DNA of 6,927 nucleotides, taken from NCBI GenBank assembly GCA_900552325.1, contig URZG01000119.1:1-6927 (forward strand). The letters run 5' to 3'. Made by a program: the position numbers and the translations under genes. The stretch comes from an uncultured Porphyromonadaceae bacterium. GTDB lineage: Bacteria; Bacteroidota; Bacteroidia; Bacteroidales; Muribaculaceae. Below, piece by piece: positions 1 to 5,534 of the stretch (positions are counted from its first letter, which is position 1; each line of letters starts with the position of its first letter). The notes beneath the pieces were generated by a model, which saw nothing but the letters and a program-made list of their open reading frames with translations, had not been told where the DNA came from and made no database searches.

Positions 1-665
1 GTTGTGATGATGATCACACCGTTGGCGGCGCGGGAACCGTAGATGGATGCTGAGGCGGCGTCCTTGAGTACCTGCATCGACTCTATGTCGGAGGGGTTGA
101 TGGATGTGATATTGTCGGTGGCGATACCGTCGACAATATAAAGAGGTGCGTTGGAGTTGACCGTCGACATACCGCGCACACGGATTTCGCCTCCTCCGCC
201 GGGAGCGGCGTTGGTGGTGACGGATACACCGGGCATACGTCCCTGCATGGAATTGATTATGGATCCGGCATTCTCCGAGATAGGCTGCTTCATATCCATC
301 ACAGCTACTGCGCCGGTGAGGTCGGCCTTTCGCTGGGTGGTGTAGCCCGTTACCACGATTTCCTGGAGATTCAAGGCGTCATCCTGAAGCACTACCTTCA
401 TATCCGGGGTAGCCTCTACGACCTGGCGCATATAGCCGATATAGGAGATGGACAGCTTCGTACCCTTTGGTACAGTGATGGTGAAGTTGCCGTCGATATC
501 GGTCGTCACCCCTTTGGTGGGGTCGCTTGCTGGTGCGACGGTGGCCCCGATGAGAGGCTCGTCATCATTCAGGCCCCATACCGAGCCGTGAACGGTGACC
601 GATTGTGCGGTTGCCGTGACCATTGCCATTATGGCCAGCAGCGCACTGAGGATTAGTTTTTTCAT
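1..665 (-). CDS. SusC/RagA-family TonB-linked outer-membrane transporter, N-terminal part (gene continues past left edge)
   Basis: Reading the minus strand from ATG at 665 gives 221 complete residues with no stop before the window edge, so the 3' end is missing. Residues 1-20 are a signal peptide (MKKLILSALLAIMAMVTATA, then Q). Residues about 24-95 form the carboxypeptidase-regulatory-like domain found at the front of SusC proteins, with DGNFTI (58-63) and ISYIGY (73-78). The segment EIVVTGY (102-108) and the following ADLTGAV are the usual linker to the plug. The plug carries RVRG (162-165), LYIVDG (175-180) and the hallmark run VLKDAASASIYGSRAANGV (199-217). Family knowledge: these proteins form a TonB-energised barrel in the outer membrane and import a glycan or peptide with a SusD lipoprotein, whose gene would normally lie beyond the left edge. 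The substrate cannot be told from this part. Full-length members have about 1000 residues. Confidence 0.95.
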   Translation of the reverse strand, partial: MKKLILSALLAIMAMVTATAQSVTVHGSVWGLNDDEPLIGATVAPASDPTKGVTTDIDGNFTITVPKGTKLSISYIGYMRQVVEATPDMKVVLQDDALNLQEIVVTGYTTQRKADLTGAVAVMDMKQPISENAGSIINSMQGRMPGVSVTTNAAPGGGGEIRVRGMSTVNSNAPLYIVDGIATDNITSINPSDIESMQVLKDAASASIYGSRAANGVIIIT

Positions 666-699
666 AATTGGTGTTAAGGTTAGTGTTGTAAAACTGACG

Positions 700-707
700 C
701 AAAGATA
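700..707 (-). promoter_or_regulatory. Candidate -7 promoter box for the SusC-like gene
   Basis: On the minus strand this reads TATCTTTG, an exact match to the Bacteroidota -7 consensus TAnnTTTG. Transcription would begin near 693, leaving a leader of about 28 bases before the ATG at 665. I see no clear TTTG -33 box 19-21 bases upstream; only an AT-rich TTTTAT lies near 731-736. The match and position are seen directly; activity is inferred. Confidence 0.55.
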
Positions 708-830
708 TGAATGTAATGGGATACGGGGTTATAAAATATGTTGCAGATAATATCAAATTTGTGGCAAGTACCTATTCGTGATATGTTTAGCACATTTTTT
801 GTTCATTAAAGGTTCATTAACTTGCAACGG

Positions 831-877
831 GAGAAAAAACGCACCCCCGCCACGCGATGGTCGCGTGACGGGGGCGC
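831..877 (-). terminator. Intrinsic terminator downstream of the lipoprotein gene
   Basis: Positions 841-857 pair with 861-877: GCGCCCCCGTCACGCGA against its near-complement, with two mismatches (850/868 and 843/875) and a 3-base loop at 858-860. On the minus strand the hairpin is followed directly by GTTTTTTCTC (840-831), the U-tract expected of a rho-independent terminator. It lies 33 bp past the lipoprotein stop codon and separates that operon from the SusC-like gene on the same strand. Confidence 0.9.
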
Positions 878-909
878 TTGTATGGCGGATGTATCGGGTC
901 AGTCAGGCA

Positions 910-1782
910 TCAGTCGATTTTCACTACAAGGAAGTTGGATTTTTCCCAGAAGGCACCCGGGTTGGTGATGCGCAGGGTGTAGGAGCCGTTGGCGTCTTTC
1001 TCCAGTGAGTACGACGAGGCAGGCTGGTTGGTCATCACCTTTGCCTTCTTCGAATAAAGAGGAATTACGGTGAGACGGGTCTTGTCGCCCTTGATGAAGT
1101 TGGAGGTTGACTGGTCGCCGGGGAGCACTTTCGTCTTGCGGAGGAAACCGCTTTCGATAACACCTTTGTTTTTCAGTTCCTTGCCGGTACCGATCACGTA
1201 GTAGCATGTGTTGAGTTCGGCGTTGAGCTGTTCGACGCGGGCCTGGGCCTGGGAGCGCTCTTCCGATACCGTAGCCACGGTGGTGTTGAGCGAATCAACC
1301 GACGAATTCAGCTGGTCGATCTTTATGTTGGCGGCGGCGAGCTCGTTACGCAGCGACTGTATGGTGCCTTCCTGTTCGGCGATGGATTTCTTGAGGGTTT
1401 CGATGGAGCGCTGGAGGGTCTGGTTGTTGGCGTTGGATGCGGCCAGGCGTTTTTCCAGATCGGCCAGACGGTCACGGTTTTTCTGAAGCTGCTGCTGGAT
1501 GGCCATGATGTCGTTGCGGATCTGCTGGCGCTTGTTCTGGGCTTCAGGCCCCATGCCGGAGGTGGCGTCAAGCAGGTTTTCCATCTGTTTGATCTGGGAG
1601 AGACCTTCCGACACATCGTTCATCAGCATCAGCAGAGAATCCTGGTTTGCCAGAGCCACGCGAAGCGAGTCTGACGTTGTGGGGTAGTTCGCTCCATCGG
1701 CTTCGTTCTGAGTCTTATCGGAGTGGCAGGCCGAGGCTAAGATAGCCATGGCAGTCAGTGCGATAACTGCAAATTTTTTCAT
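910..1782 (-). CDS. Coiled-coil envelope lipoprotein with a conserved C-terminal domain
   Basis: The protein has 290 residues from ATG at 1782. An in-frame TTG at 1788 would add only two residues and is less likely. The N-terminus (MKKFAVIALTAMAILASAC) is a lipoprotein signal peptide with the acylated cysteine at C19; ASAC is a loose lipobox. Residues about 40-190 are a long coiled coil rich in Gln, Asn, Leu and Arg, in the pattern of a rod or spacer. Residues 192-290 form a compact domain beginning CYYVIGTGKELK and containing GFLRKTKVLPGD and IPLYSKKAKVMTNQPA. I recall this arrangement from Bacteroides lipoproteins, some named Cbp1-type collagen-binding glycoproteins; that link is from memory and unproven. 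Three DSL triplets (38-40, 48-50, 163-165) fit the Bacteroidales O-glycosylation motif. It follows rsmI by 38 bp without an obvious promoter or terminator between, so it is probably the last gene of the operon. Confidence 0.85.
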   Translation of the reverse strand: MKKFAVIALTAMAILASACHSDKTQNEADGANYPTTSDSLRVALANQDSLLMLMNDVSEGLSQIKQMENLLDATSGMGPEAQNKRQQIRNDIMAIQQQLQKNRDRLADLEKRLAASNANNQTLQRSIETLKKSIAEQEGTIQSLRNELAAANIKIDQLNSSVDSLNTTVATVSEERSQAQARVEQLNAELNTCYYVIGTGKELKNKGVIESGFLRKTKVLPGDQSTSNFIKGDKTRLTVIPLYSKKAKVMTNQPASSYSLEKDANGSYTLRITNPGAFWEKSNFLVVKID

Positions 1783-1820
1783 AATCAAATAGTTATAAAC
1801 GTTTGTGATTGATCATTCGC

Positions 1821-2555
1821 TTATACCGGCGATTCGGTGCGGTATTTGTTGCGGTGTATTTTCTTTTCCGAATCCCGTTTGCCGGACACAACTATAACAA
1901 TTTCGCCGCGCGGATTGTTTTCCGAAAAGTGGTCGCGGAGCTGTGCGAGGGTACCGTTTATGGTGGTGTTGTGCAGTTTCGATATCTCGCGTGACACCGA
2001 AGCTTCGCGGTCGTCGCCGCATACGCGCGCCAGATCATCAAGGGTTCTGTCCAGACGCAGCGGTGACTCATATATTATAAAAGTGCGTTCATCGGAGGCG
2101 AGAAGCTCCAGGCGGGTGGCACGTCCTTTTTTCTGCGGCAGGAAGCCTTCGAACACAAACCTGTCGCAGGGCAATCCCGAATTGACCAGTGCCGGCACGA
2201 AAGCTGTGGGGCCGGGCAGGGTCTCAACCTCTATGGAGGCGTTTCTACATTCGCGCACGAGCATGAATCCGGGATCGGAGATGCCCGGTGTACCCGCATC
2301 TGATACCAGGGCTATCGTCTCGCCGCCTCGGAGCCTTTCAATAATGGAACCGACAGTCTGGTGTTCGTTGAACTTATGGTGCGATGCCATCGGGGTTGTG
2401 ATGCCGAAATGGCGCATGAGGGTGGCGCTGGTGCGGGTATCCTCGGCAAGTATCAGCGATGAGGTCCTTAGCACCTCTATGGCACGAGGCGCCATGTCGG
2501 CGAGGTTGCCCACCGGTGTGGGGACTACGTACAGTTTTCCAGTGGAAACTTCCAT
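1821..2555 (-). CDS. rsmI: 16S rRNA (cytidine-1402 2'-O)-methyltransferase RsmI, short form
   Basis: RsmI uses S-adenosylmethionine to methylate the ribose 2'-OH of C1402 in the decoding centre of 16S rRNA, in the cytoplasm. The 244 residues carry the full series of family signatures: LYVVPTPVGNLADMAPRAIE (8-27), AEDTRTS, HKFNEHQ, VSDAGTPGISDPGFMLV, LPGPTAFVPALVNSGLP, RFVFEGFLPQKKGRATR and IIYESPLRLDRTLDDLA, ending near GEIVIVVSGKR. E. coli RsmI has about 286 residues and ends in a small helical domain. Here the chain stops soon after the catalytic fold with a basic tail (KKIHRNKYR), so that domain appears absent. I believe this is usual for Bacteroidota, but that is from memory. Start ATG at 2555 lies 4 bp after the stop of the upstream gene, which indicates co-transcription and probably coupled translation. 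Confidence 0.95.
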   Translation of the reverse strand: MEVSTGKLYVVPTPVGNLADMAPRAIEVLRTSSLILAEDTRTSATLMRHFGITTPMASHHKFNEHQTVGSIIERLRGGETIALVSDAGTPGISDPGFMLVRECRNASIEVETLPGPTAFVPALVNSGLPCDRFVFEGFLPQKKGRATRLELLASDERTFIIYESPLRLDRTLDDLARVCGDDREASVSREISKLHNTTINGTLAQLRDHFSENNPRGEIVIVVSGKRDSEKKIHRNKYRTESPV

Positions 2556-2559
2556 ATTG

Positions 2560-3282
2560 TCAGAAAAGTGAGGAGATTGTAGCGATGAAATCTTTTGCCG
2601 GACGCGTGCGGAGGTCTATGCCGTAGCGGTCGGCAAGAATCGCACGTACTGCATCCGGCGAGCCGGCTTCACCGATATTGGCCAGCGCGTCATTCATCAG
2701 CGCCTCGTTGCCGTTGAACAGTTCGCGACGGTAGAGGAACATGTCGTTTATGGAGAAAAGACTGCGCCACAATGACAGATCCGCAGGTACCGCTGCAGGG
2801 GTATCCGAAACTTTATCAGGAATTACCGGAGGAATATCGGCGGGAAGTTTCGTGTCGGGGATATTTTTCTCTTCCCGGAAGACCTGTTCTTCCTCGCAGG
2901 TATGATCTTTTGCGGAAGTGTCAGCCACAAACTCGTCATCAGTCATGACCATCAGCTCCTCGTTTTCCTCGTCTTCTTGCTGCAGGTATGCCGCTGCGGG
3001 AATAACTTCGCTGATCTCTTCGGCAGCAGATACTTCCTGAGTCTCCTCCACGCGAGGCGCCTCTCCCTTTTCAATTACAGTTTCGGTCGGAAAGTTATCC
3101 TCTTCCTCACATTCGGGAACCACCGGCTCCACTTCAGGTACCTGCGAGGCCATTTCCGCCAGTTCTATTATCCTGAGTTTGGCTTCCGGAGGAATACCGG
3201 AAAGCCCGCTGTCCTTCACTGCCAGCAGCTCTTCGGCAATTTCGGCTGTGACGGTTAACATTCTGTCGATAATCGGATTCAT
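2560..3282 (-). CDS. Conserved hypothetical protein with acidic linker and C-terminal LFSIND/RRELF domain
   Basis: I do not recognise a named function. The 240 residues divide into three parts. Residues 1-48 are a predicted helical segment (IIDRMLTVTAEIAEELLAVK and PPEAKLRIIELAEMAS). Residues about 49-167 are low-complexity, very rich in Glu, Asp, Pro and Val, and probably unstructured. Residues 168-240 are a compact domain with LFSINDMFLYRRELF, NGNEALMNDAL, AVRAILADRYGIDL and a terminal DFIATISSLF. The pattern (L/F)xINDxFxxRRELF recurs in Bacteroidota hypothetical proteins as I remember them. There is no signal peptide or membrane segment, so it is probably cytoplasmic. Its ATG overlaps the dacB stop (ATGA, 3279-3282) and its stop is 4 bp before rsmI, so it is locked into that operon. 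A possible job is a small scaffold or adaptor linked to envelope or ribosome work, but this is guesswork. Confidence 0.85.
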   Translation of the reverse strand: MNPIIDRMLTVTAEIAEELLAVKDSGLSGIPPEAKLRIIELAEMASQVPEVEPVVPECEEEDNFPTETVIEKGEAPRVEETQEVSAAEEISEVIPAAAYLQQEDEENEELMVMTDDEFVADTSAKDHTCEEEQVFREEKNIPDTKLPADIPPVIPDKVSDTPAAVPADLSLWRSLFSINDMFLYRRELFNGNEALMNDALANIGEAGSPDAVRAILADRYGIDLRTRPAKDFIATISSLF

Positions 3283-4601
3283 TGTTCTTCAGTGGTTGAG
3301 TTGTCCTCGGAAACCGGGAGGAATGTTTCTTTGAGAAATGCTTCGGCCTCGCTGACCACGGTGGCCCGGGGGCATGTGAACCGGTTTACTATTATAACCA
3401 CGGCATGGGTAGGGATGCCGCGGTCGTCGGTTTTGTATCCGGCGTAGCACTGCACACCGCGCATGCTTCCGCTCTTCAGCAGCAGTTTTCCGGCGAGCGG
3501 GGTGTCTTTGAGCACTTTTCTGACAGTACCCTCCACTCCGGCTTTTGGGAAAAGTGCGGTGTAGTCGCCGCTACGTGGATCGCGGGCCATGGCCTGAAGC
3601 ACATCCGCCAAAAACCGGGGTGTGACGCGGTTGTCGCGAGCCAGCCCCGAACCGTCGTTGATACTGATATTGCCGGTGGATATGCCCAACCGCCCGAGAA
3701 GCTGCCGCTCGCGTGCGATAGCCGCCTCCACGTTGTCGCCCGGAGCGAGAGAGCGCAGCATCGCCTCGGCAAACATGTTGTCAGACCGCACCATCATACT
3801 CCTCATTATATCTCTGGCCGGGGGTGAATAACGGCGGTAGAGTTCACGCGGCGCTCCGGTCACTTCGATATCCTCTCCGATTACGGTGATACTGTCGGCG
3901 AGCAGGGCGTTTTCAAGGGCGTCATAGAAATATCCCGGCGGGTCAGGCATGGCCCTGTCAGGCGGCAGCCGGTTGCCTTTGTAGTTTATGGCGAAATGCC
4001 CCGCTCCGTAATCCCATTTATAATCATCGCTTAGCCAGTGGGCCGAAGGGCCTCCCCCCGGAACGAGCGATGTGTCGAACATTATCTGGCCACGTATAGA
4101 GTCAACGCCGAGAGTGGCCATGTTGGCTGCCACCGAGTCGGCGAACGCGGCGTTTGCCGGGAAATAGGGGCTGTCGGTAGTGGGGTCGCCGGACGCGACA
4201 ATTACAAGATCGCCCCACAGCTGCCGGTCACTGACGGCCCCGCGGGTGAATGCAGTGGTGACGAAACGCATGTCGGCCTTGTTGTCGAGTAGCGCGCAAG
4301 CTGAGGTCACACATTTCAGGATACTCGCCGGTACCAGAAGTGTATCCGGGTTGCGGAAGGCTATATCCTCACCGGTGGCGAGATCGCGTACGATGATACC
4401 GACTGTGGCCGGCTCGGGAATGTCGGGGTGTGGCCGTGGCGGGATCACGGAGTCGGGCAATGCCACGCTGTCGGCGGCTGCCGCCTGGCATACGGTGGCT
4501 TCCGGCTCCTGTGCCGAGCCCTGAGCCGGAGCCAGAACCATGAGCGCCGCCAGCAATACGGGGCAGAAGATATGTGAGATATATTCGATGGGATTTCTCA
4601 T
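3279..4601 (-). CDS. dacB: PBP4-type D-alanyl-D-alanine carboxypeptidase/endopeptidase (peptidase family S13), compact form
   Basis: This serine enzyme trims D-Ala-D-Ala stem peptides and may cut peptide cross-links in peptidoglycan in the periplasm. I choose ATG at 4601 (440 residues). A GTG at 4646 would put 15 residues ahead of the signal peptide and lies upstream of the predicted transcription start. Residues 1-30 are the signal peptide, with likely cleavage after GSA. All three penicillin-binding motifs are present: SILK (93-96, nucleophile S93), SDN (273-275) and KSG (376-378, Ser in place of the usual Thr). ASGDPT (136-141), WDYGAG (196-201) and NDGSGL (315-320) are further family marks. 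The SxxK to SxN distance is 180 residues; from memory it is about 245 in E. coli PBP4 and Actinomadura R39, so part of the inserted domains is probably missing. Six D-S/T-hydrophobic triplets suggest O-glycosylation. It is the first gene of the minus-strand operon. Confidence 0.92.
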   Translation of the reverse strand: MRNPIEYISHIFCPVLLAALMVLAPAQGSAQEPEATVCQAAAADSVALPDSVIPPRPHPDIPEPATVGIIVRDLATGEDIAFRNPDTLLVPASILKCVTSACALLDNKADMRFVTTAFTRGAVSDRQLWGDLVIVASGDPTTDSPYFPANAAFADSVAANMATLGVDSIRGQIMFDTSLVPGGGPSAHWLSDDYKWDYGAGHFAINYKGNRLPPDRAMPDPPGYFYDALENALLADSITVIGEDIEVTGAPRELYRRYSPPARDIMRSMMVRSDNMFAEAMLRSLAPGDNVEAAIARERQLLGRLGISTGNISINDGSGLARDNRVTPRFLADVLQAMARDPRSGDYTALFPKAGVEGTVRKVLKDTPLAGKLLLKSGSMRGVQCYAGYKTDDRGIPTHAVVIIVNRFTCPRATVVSEAEAFLKETFLPVSEDNSTTEEQ

Positions 4602-4644
4602 TTGTCGGGCTGCAAGAGCTGTTTCAACAGCTTCAAAAAATCGC

Positions 4645-4662
4645 ACGAATTTACAAATTCGT
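4645..4662. promoter_or_regulatory. Perfect 18-bp palindrome, candidate repressor operator over the dacB -7 box
   Basis: The sequence ACGAATTTACAAATTCGT consists of two perfect 8-bp arms around a 2-bp centre. The symmetry stops exactly at the arm ends, since the flanking C/C do not pair. Size and symmetry suit a dimeric helix-turn-helix protein. It covers the whole predicted -7 box of the dacB promoter, so binding there would block RNA polymerase. The divergent TetR-family gene starting at 4821 is the obvious candidate to bind it, but I found no second copy near that gene's own promoter or upstream of fabG. Confidence 0.5.
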
Positions 4663-4677
4663 CACACTTTTGCCAAA
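4646..4677 (-). promoter_or_regulatory. Candidate promoter of the dacB operon (-33 and -7 boxes)
   Basis: On the minus strand a TTTG at 4677-4674 is followed after exactly 20 bases by TAAATTCG at 4653-4646. Consensus Bacteroidota promoters are TTTG, 19-21 bases, TAnnTTTG, so the -7 box differs at one position (C for T). Transcription would begin near 4640, giving a leader of about 40 bases before ATG 4601 and excluding the upstream GTG at 4646 as a start. Activity is inferred. Confidence 0.5.
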
Positions 4678-4723
4678 TGTTTTCGGTAAAATAAGGCCCC
4701 CAATAAGAAAAACGGGCTATTAT

Positions 4724-4756
4724 TTAGGTATTTTTAAATAAAAAGTTGTAACTTCG
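4724..4756 (+). promoter_or_regulatory. Candidate promoter of the TetR-family gene
   Basis: TAACTTCG at 4749-4756 matches TAnnTTTG with one change, the same T-to-C change as in the opposing dacB promoter. A weak -33 candidate, TTAG at 4724-4727, lies 21 bases upstream. The spacer contains an AT-rich 6-2-6 inverted repeat (4731-4744). Transcription would begin near 4763, at the foot of the leader hairpin. Confidence 0.35.
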
Positions 4757-4761
4757 CCACA

Positions 4762-4788
4762 GAATACCGCCTTAAAAATGGCGGATTC
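4762..4788 (+). promoter_or_regulatory. Hairpin at the 5' end of the TetR gene leader
   Basis: GAAT-A-CCGCC (4762-4771) pairs with GGCGG-ATTC (4780-4788): nine base pairs with one bulged A at 4766 and an 8-base loop TTAAAAAT. It would sit at the very 5' end of the transcript predicted from the promoter above, about 32 bases before the ATG. There is no U-tract after it, so it is not a terminator. It could stabilise the message 5' end or, as DNA, serve as a dyad binding site. Confidence 0.4.
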
Positions 4789-4820
4789 CGTTTCACGTTG
4801 GAAATTTCTTGAAAAGGCAG

Positions 4821-5411
4821 ATGGTAAGCAAGACCCGCGACAGACTCATAGAGGTGGCAAGGCAGCTCTTCGCCCGCCAAGGGGTGGAGAACACAACTAT
4901 GCTTGATATCGCCAATGCCTCGGAGAAGGGACGCCGCACGATATATACCTACTTCAAGAACAAGCGTGAGATCCATCAGGCCGTCATAGAGCGTGAGAGC
5001 GAACAGATAGTGTCGCGGCAGCGCCAGATACTAGACAGTGACTCCACTGCCACCGGTAAACTGATCGACTTCATGAGGGCTCGTCTCGAGATAGTGAAGT
5101 GTCCCACGGGGCGTTTCCTTGCCGAAAACGTCACGGATATGCTGCGCCTTGATTTCAAAAGAGCCGAGAAAACGCGGCGCCTCGCTGCCCGGAAAGAGGT
5201 GGAAATCCTGCGCGAAATTCTGCGTGAGGGCGTGGCCTCCGGAGAGTTCTCACCCTCGCAGGCACGCCGTGCCGGAGCGCTGATAGTGGTTGTGATGCAG
5301 GGGTTCGACCATCCGGGCACAGCCGCGGGGCTGGATCTGATCGGGTTCGACCGGACAGATTCGGAAGAATCTGTGATCGCGTTCATCGTAAACGGACTGA
5401 AACAAAACTGA
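4821..5411 (+). CDS. TetR/AcrR-family transcriptional regulator
   Basis: The protein has 196 residues from ATG at 4821, preceded by AAAAGG at 4812-4817 (rather close to the start). An in-frame TTG at 4809 has no ribosome site before it and was not chosen. Residues 5-50 are the TetR DNA-binding domain: RDRLIEVARQLFARQGVENT, then TMLDIANASEKGRRTIYTYF and KNKREI, with the recognition helix around residues 36-44. Residues 51-196 are the helical ligand-binding and dimerisation part, with a typical EGVASGEF near 136-143; the ligand cannot be read from sequence. It is transcribed away from the dacB operon and in line with fabG, 123 bp downstream. A role in controlling fatty-acid synthesis, the divergent envelope operon, or itself is a reasonable inference from context, not something the sequence shows. 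Confidence 0.92.
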   Translation: MVSKTRDRLIEVARQLFARQGVENTTMLDIANASEKGRRTIYTYFKNKREIHQAVIERESEQIVSRQRQILDSDSTATGKLIDFMRARLEIVKCPTGRFLAENVTDMLRLDFKRAEKTRRLAARKEVEILREILREGVASGEFSPSQARRAGALIVVVMQGFDHPGTAAGLDLIGFDRTDSEESVIAFIVNGLKQN

Positions 5412-5534
5412 GATTCATTGCAGAAAACATAACAACTAATTATAAGTTAATTGGCCGGTATAGGTCGTTCTACGTTCCCATGCGTGTTGAAACCTCCTGA
5501 CCGGTTGATATAAAACGATTTTGAACAGTTATTT

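Noticed and set aside
565..756. A short minus-strand frame across the SusC-like start
   Set aside because: It overlaps the signal-peptide region of the real gene in another frame and covers its promoter; no support for translation.
1837..2571. A 244-codon open frame on the plus strand opposite rsmI
   Set aside because: It mirrors the rsmI frame almost exactly, its translation has no recognisable motif, and the minus strand carries every RsmI signature. It is a shadow of codon bias.
3405..3827. A 140-codon plus-strand frame opposite dacB
   Set aside because: Antisense to a catalytic region with all expected motifs; the translation is His- and Arg-rich and shows no family resemblance.
4602..4646. 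A longer dacB beginning at GTG 4646
   Set aside because: It would place 15 residues before a good signal peptide, and it lies upstream of the predicted transcription start near 4640.
4731..4744. AT-rich 6-2-6 inverted repeat TTTTTA-AA-TAAAAA in the TetR promoter spacer
   Set aside because: Made only of A and T in an AT-rich promoter, so chance is a sufficient explanation; mentioned with the promoter but not called an operator.
5412..5534. Possible fabG promoter (TACGTTCC at 5471-5478 with TTGG at 5451-5454)
   Set aside because: The spacing is only 16 bases and both boxes match poorly, so it is not called as a feature.
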